DNA from: Fibrobacter sp.
Lineage (GTDB): Bacteria > Fibrobacterota > Fibrobacteria > Fibrobacterales > Fibrobacteraceae
Direction: 5' to 3'
Assembly (NCBI RefSeq): GCF_017545445.1
Contig: NZ_JAFWOM010000043.1
Coordinates: 58,465 to 122,464 of the forward strand
Length of the DNA: 64,000 nt
Of this stretch, positions 13,797 to 21,880 are shown piece after piece. The translations under genes and the position numbers were made by a program. The notes below the pieces were generated by a model that saw nothing but the letters and a program-made list of their open reading frames with translations, did no database searches and had not been told where the DNA came from. The first letter of the stretch is position 1. Every line of letters begins with the position of its first letter.

Positions 13797-16328
13797 TTAG
13801 AGCGGAAAACCGTAAAGGACCCGTTTGGGGGAGGCGCTGAACAAAGTATGGTTCAAAATGAAGGGTGTCCCTGCCCCTCCAGGTGTGTTGAATGACTTTA
13901 CGACTTTCCCGTCCTTGAGGGATATGGCGATAATTTCGTTGCCTTGGTCTATCCATGCAAGCCCATCGTCGATGAACGGCTTTGAAAATATGGATTTTTT
14001 CCCTTGGAATTTCCAAAGCGGAGTTCCGATGTTTGAATAAAGCAAAATAGATTGGTCGGCAAGCGAGAGAATGATTTTATTATCGTTCTGGTCTCTAAAA
14101 ACTTGTACAGAGACGATGGGATATTCCATGAGCACCTGCGTAGGACTGAAATCCTTGCGCTTTGTATTTTGCAGGAACATCTTGTTTGTACTAGAGACGA
14201 GCACGAGTGTTGAATCGAGTCCTTCCATGCTGGTGATGTTCACTTGAACCTTGTTGATGAATTTGTCAATTGAAAAACCGGTGTCATCGTTTAGGCGAAG
14301 GAGTTCTCCATCCAAATTGCAGAGTTGTAGGTAACGGGAAAATTTGACAACATGGAATGGCATGGAATAAACTTTGCGGGACCAAACGACATTGTAATTA
14401 GAGCGGGCGATTTTCATCAGGAACCCGTTCCACGTGGAAACATAAATGAAGTCGTTTGTCAGTGTAAAATTGAATACTTTGCCTGGCAATTGGAGTGGTT
14501 TGTTGAATGCGTCCTTGTTGATGTCATAGACATTCATTTGGTAGCCGCTTGAAATGAAAATGGCGTTTTCGTCGGATTCAATAACTGGTGCATTCCCAAT
14601 TTTTCCGATGTACTTGCTCCAGCGTTGTTCTCCATTTTCTGCATTGATGCAAATAAGTTGTTCTGTGGCTGGGTCTATGGTGTAAAGGTTTTTCTTTGCT
14701 CCTAGGAATTGTGGATATGTAGTCTTAGGAGAAATGTTTAGTGGACTTACAAAATTTGCACCGATGGTTTTGCTGTAATTACTTAAAATCGTGTTTGCTA
14801 TTTGCGGATTTCCGATAGAGAGCCTGACGGCTTCGGCCCATGTTTTTTGGCGTTCCTTTTCGGGTGCATTTTTTTGTTCTAAGTACAGAGCCTTGAAAAA
14901 GTGGGCTTCGGCATTGCCGGGTTCGTTCTTGATGATGGAATCGAGAACGGGATTGATATTGTCCCAGTCTTCTTGTCTTGCTTTTAAGATTGCCTTGGAT
15001 GCGAGCTTGCTAGAATAGAGCGGACGTTGTCCATAATAGTGGGCATCTATGACATAGATTTTTTTGTCGTCGAAAGGTATGTAGATGTACTTGCTTTTGA
15101 CGATGGGGCGTGTCATGGGGGACTTGGCAAAGTTGAAATTCCACAGAGGGCGGAGCAGCGTATCGACTGCGATGACCGCGCCTTCGTTTGAAAAGAGTCC
15201 GAGAGTCCCTTGTGCAAGTGGGTACAAGTTAGACGCATTGACGCGGATGCTCGAAAGTATGGTTCCGTTGAGTCTGTTGTACAAAGTCACTTTTCCCGAT
15301 GCTTCGAGCGTGACGATGTTATTCTCGAATGATTGAAGGCTTTCAATATTACCGACGCTTGCTTTCCAGAGCGGAGTCTTTGGATTTTTGGGAGAATAGC
15401 AGAAAAGCGTGTTTCCGGAAATCAGGTAAATGAGGTTGTTATAAACGAAAGTTTGTTGGATAATATCGTATTGGGCGATGACAAAAGATTCTGTTGCCGA
15501 GGCTGTTGAAATCACATGAAGGGCGTTATCGGTACAGTTAACGATAAAGAAATCGTTTCCAAGCATGTCTTTTTGCAGTTGGCAAGAACTGAATGTATTG
15601 TTGCCTCTGACGGACGTACCCTTGCGGTCAAGGACGTAAATATCGCGATCCGTCATGGCTATGGCGTGGTGGTTGACTGCGGTAAATTGCGTGATATCCT
15701 TGATATTGAATGAAAGCTCTTGTTTGGGCGATGTGTGCGACTTGAAAAATAGGGTGTCACGAGTGGAATTGTGGAACCACATCCCGTCGGAATCGATATG
15801 CAATAGAATATTGCCTTCTTCCAGCTTGGAGGAAACGTCTATAACGAGTCCGCCTTCAAGTTTGGCGATGTTTCCGTTTTCGTAAAGAATGTTGGCGTTT
15901 TTGCCGTCAAAGAATTTGCGAATGGGGCTTCGGAGAGGGATAGTCTTCTTTAAAAGCCTTTCCGGGGAAAAACTGGTGGCTGCATCGCGTTCGGCAAGCC
16001 AATATGCTTTGCTTGTCGTTTGGGTTATTGCTTGGCTGCGGGCGTAAAAGTGGTTTGCCTGGGCTTTGTTGCTTGCCATGTCGTAGATTTTTCCGAGATA
16101 GAAAAATGCGGCTTCCTTGTCGTCTGTATCTCCTTGGCGAGAAACTTTTTCAAGGAGTCTGATGGCGTCATCGACTTCGCCCTTCATTTCAAAAAGGTAA
16201 ATGGCTTCTTGCAACTGGGATGCCATCTTGCTTGCGAGCGCATGAACCGAAAATACCGTGCAGAGGGCGAGGAATGCAACAATCCACGCCTTGCTGAAGG
16301 TGCTTTCTTTTTGCGCGAAGTTAAGCAT
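13797..16328 (-). CDS. TPR plus PQQ-like beta-propeller envelope protein
   Basis: 843 residues. A single hydrophobic segment lies at about residues 8-25 (signal peptide or anchor). Residues 35-110 form TPR-like helices (AIYLFEMKGEVDDAIRLLEKV, AAFFYLGKIYDMA). Two blocks of WD/PQQ-like blades follow, split by another TPR-like stretch around 470-530 (EPGNAEAHFFKALYLEQ). Motifs such as YTIDPATEQLICINAENGEQRW are typical of PQQ-like repeats. ATG 16328 is chosen; it overlaps the response-regulator stop by 8 bases (ATGCTTAA). It is the last gene of the LysM-kinase-regulator operon, so an envelope-sensing or scaffold role is inferred. Confidence 0.72.
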   Translation of the reverse strand: MLNFAQKESTFSKAWIVAFLALCTVFSVHALASKMASQLQEAIYLFEMKGEVDDAIRLLEKVSRQGDTDDKEAAFFYLGKIYDMASNKAQANHFYARSQAITQTTSKAYWLAERDAATSFSPERLLKKTIPLRSPIRKFFDGKNANILYENGNIAKLEGGLVIDVSSKLEEGNILLHIDSDGMWFHNSTRDTLFFKSHTSPKQELSFNIKDITQFTAVNHHAIAMTDRDIYVLDRKGTSVRGNNTFSSCQLQKDMLGNDFFIVNCTDNALHVISTASATESFVIAQYDIIQQTFVYNNLIYLISGNTLFCYSPKNPKTPLWKASVGNIESLQSFENNIVTLEASGKVTLYNRLNGTILSSIRVNASNLYPLAQGTLGLFSNEGAVIAVDTLLRPLWNFNFAKSPMTRPIVKSKYIYIPFDDKKIYVIDAHYYGQRPLYSSKLASKAILKARQEDWDNINPVLDSIIKNEPGNAEAHFFKALYLEQKNAPEKERQKTWAEAVRLSIGNPQIANTILSNYSKTIGANFVSPLNISPKTTYPQFLGAKKNLYTIDPATEQLICINAENGEQRWSKYIGKIGNAPVIESDENAIFISSGYQMNVYDINKDAFNKPLQLPGKVFNFTLTNDFIYVSTWNGFLMKIARSNYNVVWSRKVYSMPFHVVKFSRYLQLCNLDGELLRLNDDTGFSIDKFINKVQVNITSMEGLDSTLVLVSSTNKMFLQNTKRKDFSPTQVLMEYPIVSVQVFRDQNDNKIILSLADQSILLYSNIGTPLWKFQGKKSIFSKPFIDDGLAWIDQGNEIIAISLKDGKVVKSFNTPGGAGTPFILNHTLFSASPKRVLYGFPL

Positions 16329-17049
16329 CGAACTTGTAGCCCGCTCCACGGATGGAAAGGATGATTTTCGGGTTTGCCTGATCGTCTTCGAGTTTGCGTC
16401 TCAAGTTGACGATGTGATTGTCTATCGTTCGTGTTGATGGCATGTTGTCCGGAGTGTAGCCCCATAGGTCTTGCAAGAGATCTTCTCGGAGTATGACTTC
16501 GCCACGGCGTTGCCAGAAGTACTTGAGAATTTGGAATTCTCTTGTTGAAAGTTCCAGCGGTTCGCCGTTCTTGGAGGCGATGAATTTCTTGAAGTCCAGA
16601 TGGATGTCTGCAAAATCGATGGCATCGACAGAAGCGAGTTGCTTTGCCGGGCGGGCTTGTGCTTGAGCCTGTTGGTCTATTCGGCGGAGGAACGCTTTTA
16701 CGCGAGCCAACAGTTCCAAGATGGAGAAAGGCTTTGTTACGTAATCGTCTGCGCCCATGTCGAGGCCTGCGACCTTGCTTGTTTCTTCGGTCTTTGCCGT
16801 AAGCATGATGATGATGCATTCAGGGTGCTTTTTGCGGATGAACCGGCAGACTTCAAAACCGCTCTTTTTGGGGAGCATCACGTCCAGCAATATCAAGTGC
16901 GGTTGGAACGAGTCCGTCTTGGCGATAGCTTCTTCGCCATCGCATGCCGTTTCGACTTCGTAGTTTTCGAGCTCGAAGTTGTCCTGGAGCCCAAGCCGGA
17001 TGATTTCTTCGTCTTCTACGATGAGAATTCTGTATGGTTGCATAATCAT
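16321..17049 (-). CDS. OmpR/PhoB-family response regulator
   Basis: 242 residues. The receiver domain has EDEE near residue 11, the phospho-acceptor Asp in LILLDVMLPKKSG near 54, and the switch Lys in YVTKPFS near 104. A PhoB-type winged helix follows (LSTREFQILKYFWQRRGEVI, then STRTIDNHIVNLRRKLE). The linker holds a Gln/Ala run. The ATG lies inside the kinase stop (ATGA overlap), so the pair is translationally coupled. Targets are not visible. Confidence 0.92.
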   Translation of the reverse strand: MIMQPYRILIVEDEEIIRLGLQDNFELENYEVETACDGEEAIAKTDSFQPHLILLDVMLPKKSGFEVCRFIRKKHPECIIIMLTAKTEETSKVAGLDMGADDYVTKPFSILELLARVKAFLRRIDQQAQAQARPAKQLASVDAIDFADIHLDFKKFIASKNGEPLELSTREFQILKYFWQRRGEVILREDLLQDLWGYTPDNMPSTRTIDNHIVNLRRKLEDDQANPKIILSIRGAGYKFDA

Positions 17050-19094
17050 TCTGCCTTTTTGAATCTTACGGTGAAGGTTGAACCCTTGCCGGGCTTGCTG
17101 GTGAGAGAAATTGTCGCATGATGGGATTCCGTCACTCGTTTCACGATGGCGAGTCCAAGTCCGGAACCTTTCGTGCTGCGAGTCATTTCGTCACCGACCC
17201 TATAGAAATCATTAAATATATTTTTTTGTTCCGAAGAGGGAATGCCGATTCCGGTATCAGCCACAGAGAAAACGACTCTGTCTTCGTCGGGTTCGACGGT
17301 AATGGTGATGTCTCCGGGGGCGTTCGTATATTTGATGGCGTTTTCGATGAGGTTCTGGACCAAGCTATAGAGGGCCGTGTAGTCACCGACAACAAATAGG
17401 CCCGGTTCAATCTTTGTGCTGAACAGGAGGCCCTTTTCGACACCGATATCTTCTACGTTATCAAATACTTTTTGGACACAGGCTGAAAAATCGAGTTTTT
17501 CCCAATGGAATCCTCCTTTGCCATGTTCCATTCGCGTGTAGTTCAAAATAGCGCCAATCAGGTTTTCAAGTCGGGTCGCTTCCTTGCCGATAAGTCCCGA
17601 ATATTCCTGTACTTTCTCTACTTTCTGGACTCGTCCGCGGGCCATCATTTCGGCGAACATCTTGATGGAGGTTAGCGGAGTCTTGAGCTCGTGCGAAACG
17701 CTCGAAAGGAAATTCGCTTTCATTGCCAAAAGCTTGTGCTCTTGCGTCAAGAAACGGAACATCACAATGGATCCCAAAAGCACCGAGATTAGCGAGAATG
17801 ACAAAAGTCCGTACATGAGGAACATGCGCTTTCGAGTTTCTTTTTTGATTTCACTCAAGCCTTTTTCGTATAAGGTAAGCGTCCAAGAAATGGCCTTGTC
17901 TAAAGAAACTTGATTTAATATGGAGGAACTGTCTGATACATGCCCAAGGATAAGTGTTTTGTCGGAACCTTCGGTAATGGAGTATGGGATGCCTTTCCAA
18001 CCTTGCGTTACGGCTTTGAGCTTGGAACGCATGCGCTCGCGGTATTCGTCGGTATTGACTTTGGCTAGCACTACTTGGTCGCCTGACAAGATGGGGTAGC
18101 TCATCTTGAGGAATGTTACCTTGCGGTCATTCATGATATCGATGCCGCTTTTGGTAATCGTTTCTTTGCTCAAAAGCGTATGGACTATGTCTTTGTTGTT
18201 AAAGAAAATGTCCATGTAGCCGAGCTGGCGGTTGAAGTTCTCGCGTAGGTTCCAGAATGCTTCGCGTTTTTCTTGGCTCAGGTTTTCGAACGAGAGAATT
18301 TGTGTAAATGTAGTTTCGAAGAAGAATTTTGCCGAGGGCAAGTTCTCGATGTTTTCGCTCTGCAAAAATTGATTTAAGACGGAGAGCGTGTAGTCTTCGG
18401 CTTCTTTGTGTTTCTTTTGTGCAACAAGAATTTCAAAGTGCAACAAATTCACCGAACGGGTCAGGTCCGAATGGAGATACCCTTGCTGATGTGGATGTTT
18501 TTCGAGAATGTTTAAAAGCCTGAGAGCTTCTTCGTAGTCTTTGGTTTTGTATGCAATACGGATAAGTCCCAATATATTCTGGATCTGGTCGTCGATGGAT
18601 TCGAACGAAAACCGGAGTTGCCGTGCGGATTTGGAGAGACCTACCGGTTGCGGCATGACCGAAGTCACTTCTTCGCGGAACAGCAGTTTTTCGAAGGGGC
18701 TTGCGACGCTGTTTGAATAGTCAGAAGTCTTTGAAAAATGCTTGGAAGAAATGTCGGGATAGATGAGAGTTCCTTTGTTGTAAAGGAACATGGCTTCGAT
18801 GCCGTTGACCGTCTTGAATTGTGTGGCGTTTCCGAAGTCTAAAAGACTGTGAGGCTGTTCGTAAAGATAAAGCGAGGCGGACTTGATTTCTTGAAAAATC
18901 TTGTTCTGCTCTTTTTGTATGGTGCTCGTGACTTCTTCGCGGAATGTCTCTGTACTTTCAGTAAAGTTCTTTTGCGCAAGGTAAGCTTCGTTTTGGATAT
19001 TCCTTACGCTCAAAAAGGAAAGAATTGCCGTAGGTAAGACAATTCCCCCTGCAAAAAAAGAAAGAAAGAGAAGGTTGCTACGAGAAATCTGCAT
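17046..19094 (-). CDS. sensor histidine kinase with large extracytoplasmic domain
   Basis: 682 residues. One membrane segment is at about 8-28 and a second at about 420-443, enclosing a roughly 390-residue periplasmic sensor of no recognised family, partly helical and TPR-like (YKTKDYEEALRLLNILEKH). The cytoplasmic part has the HisKA box SHELKTPLTS (His near 467), N box NLIENAIKYTN near 580, G1 DTGIGIP near 612 and G2 GSGLGLAI near 645. A strong AAGGAAGTGAG Shine-Dalgarno precedes the ATG. It shares an operon with a LysM protein and a small membrane peptide, so a cell-wall signal is a reasonable inference. Confidence 0.88.
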   Translation of the reverse strand: MQISRSNLLFLSFFAGGIVLPTAILSFLSVRNIQNEAYLAQKNFTESTETFREEVTSTIQKEQNKIFQEIKSASLYLYEQPHSLLDFGNATQFKTVNGIEAMFLYNKGTLIYPDISSKHFSKTSDYSNSVASPFEKLLFREEVTSVMPQPVGLSKSARQLRFSFESIDDQIQNILGLIRIAYKTKDYEEALRLLNILEKHPHQQGYLHSDLTRSVNLLHFEILVAQKKHKEAEDYTLSVLNQFLQSENIENLPSAKFFFETTFTQILSFENLSQEKREAFWNLRENFNRQLGYMDIFFNNKDIVHTLLSKETITKSGIDIMNDRKVTFLKMSYPILSGDQVVLAKVNTDEYRERMRSKLKAVTQGWKGIPYSITEGSDKTLILGHVSDSSSILNQVSLDKAISWTLTLYEKGLSEIKKETRKRMFLMYGLLSFSLISVLLGSIVMFRFLTQEHKLLAMKANFLSSVSHELKTPLTSIKMFAEMMARGRVQKVEKVQEYSGLIGKEATRLENLIGAILNYTRMEHGKGGFHWEKLDFSACVQKVFDNVEDIGVEKGLLFSTKIEPGLFVVGDYTALYSLVQNLIENAIKYTNAPGDITITVEPDEDRVVFSVADTGIGIPSSEQKNIFNDFYRVGDEMTRSTKGSGLGLAIVKRVTESHHATISLTSKPGKGSTFTVRFKKAE

Positions 19095-19109
19095 TGAAAG
19101 CTCACTTCC

Positions 19110-19226
19110 TTAAAATGGAATATGTGCTGACAATTCTGGATAATCTAGTATAAGAACACTTCCGGCCATGAGTATTGCTAGAATCGAAATTGCGATACCG
19201 ATAATTATCAATAAGTTTTTTGTCAC
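19110..19226 (-). CDS. 38-residue single-pass membrane peptide between the LysM and kinase genes
   Basis: A GTG at 19226 overlaps the LysM stop (GTGA) and the frame closes with TAA at 19110-19112, 15 bases before the kinase ATG. The peptide is a short basic start (TKN), a roughly 22-residue hydrophobic helix rich in Ile/Leu and a polar tail ([11 protein letters not shown]). Its stop runs straight into the Shine-Dalgarno of the kinase gene. Tight packing, start overlap and membrane-helix composition support a real gene, but with only 38 codons chance cannot be excluded. It might be a partner of the kinase. Confidence 0.6.
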   Translation of the reverse strand: MTKNLLIIIGIAISILAILMAGSVLILDYPELSAHIPF

Positions 19227-20383
19227 TTGGCCAAGTTTGCTTTATGTGTTATGGATACCTTATGCCCAACTTCGACACGGCGGCTGCTGGAATAGATTTC
19301 GCGTACAAGGACGGAGCATTCGTTGTCACTAGCTCTTGCTATGACACCACGCCCGAGAAGTCTCGGGGCAAGACCGGCATCGGAAGTGTCCTCGTCCCAG
19401 AAGGCGACTGCATCGCCTGTATTATAACCTTGCTTTGTTCCTTTATCGACAAGAATATAGGAGTACGCTCCAATAATAAGCATCGGGTCCATCGTGTAGC
19501 GGATCATTGCCATTTCTTCGATCTTGGCTTCTGGAACTGTCGTATAGCCGGAAACGTTCAAGATGTTGAGCGGTTGCTTGAGACGAGCCTTGGCGTGGTC
19601 GAGCTTGATTTCTTTGAAGCTCTGGACAATCATCGCTCTCGAAAGCGTATCGCCAACGCTTGTAATTTTTGCATATCCTGAAAGTCTGACCAATGCATAG
19701 TAGTCAAAGCTCTTGTCCTTGTGTGCCGGAACTTCGATAGCCCGTGCATCGACGATTTCGATCAAGTCGCCCTTCTTGAGGCTTGCGTTCGTCTTGCGTC
19801 CAACGCCAACGATGACCTCGGACTCAGGAATGTGGATGATGGGTTCCTTCTTTTCGCCAGAGCGGATGGAGAAGAAGCGTTTGTCGGTCCTGATGCCGTC
19901 TAACGTGTAAATTTCGGGGGCGAGAATTTGGTAGTAACCGTTGAAAATTTTCGGTTCTGGACGCTTTTGGTAGAAATAGGCATCCTCGACTTTTTTCTTC
20001 TTTTGTTTTTTGTCTTTTTCGCGGAGATTGCCGAGCATGTTCTCGAAGTCGCCATCGCGGGCGTCCCTTTCGTCACATCCAACGGCGGTAATGCCTTTGG
20101 GCAAGTTGGAATCGGCGACGGCAGCTTCGCACGGTCTCGTCTTGGCGGGGATGCGGTAGCCGTCGTCCTTGACGCCTTCACCCATGTAGATGGAATCGCC
20201 TGGATAAATCCAGTGCGGATCCTGAATATGTCTGTTGTTTTCCCAAAGGTCCGGCCATGCGAATGGATCGTTCAAGAATTCACCACTCAAGTCCCAAAGA
20301 GTGTCGCCTTTTTTCACCACGTAGGCGGATGCAAGCAGAGCCGAAAGACCAAGACAGATCGATGCACATTTTAAAAATCGCAT
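19223..20383 (-). CDS. LysM-domain secreted protein
   Basis: 386 residues. The signal peptide ends near residue 20. A LysM domain follows at once: [25 protein letters not shown], then [11 protein letters not shown] (residues 21-68), a peptidoglycan-binding module. A lysine-rich linker lies near 120-135 (KDKKQKKKK). The C-terminal 250 residues are beta-rich with YQILAPEIY and a repeated pattern of short strands, not assigned. AGGGAAAAG lies before the ATG. It heads the operon with the small peptide, kinase, regulator and propeller protein, and is probably anchored at the wall where it could report to the kinase. Confidence 0.83.
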   Translation of the reverse strand: MRFLKCASICLGLSALLASAYVVKKGDTLWDLSGEFLNDPFAWPDLWENNRHIQDPHWIYPGDSIYMGEGVKDDGYRIPAKTRPCEAAVADSNLPKGITAVGCDERDARDGDFENMLGNLREKDKKQKKKKVEDAYFYQKRPEPKIFNGYYQILAPEIYTLDGIRTDKRFFSIRSGEKKEPIIHIPESEVIVGVGRKTNASLKKGDLIEIVDARAIEVPAHKDKSFDYYALVRLSGYAKITSVGDTLSRAMIVQSFKEIKLDHAKARLKQPLNILNVSGYTTVPEAKIEEMAMIRYTMDPMLIIGAYSYILVDKGTKQGYNTGDAVAFWDEDTSDAGLAPRLLGRGVIARASDNECSVLVREIYSSSRRVEVGHKVSITHKANLAK

Positions 20384-20433
20384 ACTTTTCCCTAAGCCAA
20401 ATAATTAATGTTTTTTAGTTTCCAATCTTTAAT

Positions 20434-21858
20434 TTAATCTTTTCTTTGCTTAAAAGACGGCGTTTTTTGCACAAAATGCGGAATATCGGACATATTTGCA
20501 CGTTGTGGGCGTTCTTTGGGGCGTTGAATGTTCCTAGAACGGTGTGCTTGAGCCGGATTTTGGCCCAATAGACCCACGCGATCAGGGACGAACAGGAAGA
20601 GAAGTTCAAAATTGCCGCGCCCCGGTTCCATGTACAGTGGGATGCATTTGCGCAGCACATAGCCTTCGTTTCGGAACGCTTTGATTTCTTTGGTAGCCGT
20701 TTCTAGGTTCCCGGTCTGCAGGAGGATTCTTTCGGGACGCGAGGTGGCGAGTGTATGCTCGATTTCCGAGGTTAGAATGTCTTCTCCGGTCAAGTTGACG
20801 TAGAATGTCCAGCGGCCTTCGGCGTTTTCGCTCTTGGAGAAAAACTTTGCGATAAAGTTTGCATCGAGGTGGCTGCGGTGGAATCGCATGTTCGATGTCG
20901 CGAGGTTCTTGATGTTCATTCTGGACGACTGCATGGCGGATTCGCGACAGTCGAGAGCTTCGACTTGCTTAAAGCATGGAGCAAGGCATGCCGAAACGTA
21001 TGACGAGCCGGAGCAGAACTCGAAGAACCGGTCTTCACGATTGGGGTGAATTGCATCTTTGATGCGGGTAGGGAAGTTCAGCCAGGCATCTTTGATACGT
21101 GGAGTCCAGTCCAGGACGTGCATACAGAATCCTGTGCTTGCGATGGGCATGAAATCGCTGCCGAGCGAGCATTTCGTTTCGATTTTCATTCCGCGTGCAT
21201 CGGCGGGGTCAAAAAGGCGGTCGGGGAGGCACTGGATCTGGTGGCAACTGATGACTTCGGGACAGCTGCGTTCGACGAAATCGACGAACGTCTTGTAGCC
21301 GTGTGCCGAAATTTTTCCTTTGACGTTCACTTGTACAAGAAGCGCGAAGCGTCCGTCACCTGTGGCTCGGAACCAAATTTGACGTAATGCTTTTTTGAAA
21401 ATGTGCAGGTGGTCTTTATGGAGTTGTTCCATGACGCGGACGACCAACTCAATCGGCTTCATCTCACGGGATGGCGCTTCGATGGTCAAGTTCTCTTGAA
21501 CACCGCGGTATTCTTTGACGATTCTCCAGTCGCTGTGCTCGGGAATGGCGTCGGCGGTGTACCAAGCCTGTAGTTTACCTGGAATGCGGTCGTTTGTCAT
21601 CCATGCTAAGACTTGGGCCTTGATGTCTTCGAACGAAAGAATTTTACGGACGACCGGTTTTTCGGTTTTGGCGCTTTTCTTTGTATTTAATTCATCGTCT
21701 GCGTAGATATCGTGTTTTTTGGAAACATTGAATTTGTTTCCTGCGATAGCTTTTCCTATTCTATTACCTACGGTTTTGTTGTGTGCCGTTTTGCTTACGG
21801 TTCTGCCCATCGTTTTGTTTTCCGTGCGGCGTGAAAATCGATTGCTTTGTTTGTACAT
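20434..21858 (-). CDS. TrmA/RlmD-like methyltransferase-fold protein, probably catalytically inactive
   Basis: 474 residues with a strongly basic N-terminal 70 residues. A central region (ALLVQVNVKGKI, near 170) and a Rossmann-like segment FFEFCSGSSYVSACLAP near 278 followed by VEALDCRESAMQSSRMN resemble the class I methyltransferase core of RNA m5U methyltransferases (TrmA, RlmCD). The usual DPPR-type motif is VNLTGEDI near 353, and the catalytic Cys of the SCNP motif is not found (LLQTGNLETATKE near 375). So the fold may be kept but chemistry is doubtful. It lies 22 bases downstream of the AEP-ATPase gene, 50 bases before the LysM gene. The assignment is a best guess. Confidence 0.5.
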   Translation of the reverse strand: MYKQSNRFSRRTENKTMGRTVSKTAHNKTVGNRIGKAIAGNKFNVSKKHDIYADDELNTKKSAKTEKPVVRKILSFEDIKAQVLAWMTNDRIPGKLQAWYTADAIPEHSDWRIVKEYRGVQENLTIEAPSREMKPIELVVRVMEQLHKDHLHIFKKALRQIWFRATGDGRFALLVQVNVKGKISAHGYKTFVDFVERSCPEVISCHQIQCLPDRLFDPADARGMKIETKCSLGSDFMPIASTGFCMHVLDWTPRIKDAWLNFPTRIKDAIHPNREDRFFEFCSGSSYVSACLAPCFKQVEALDCRESAMQSSRMNIKNLATSNMRFHRSHLDANFIAKFFSKSENAEGRWTFYVNLTGEDILTSEIEHTLATSRPERILLQTGNLETATKEIKAFRNEGYVLRKCIPLYMEPGRGNFELLFLFVPDRVGLLGQNPAQAHRSRNIQRPKERPQRANMSDIPHFVQKTPSFKQRKD

Positions 21859-21880
21859 CTTTTAATGTTCTGTTGAATGA

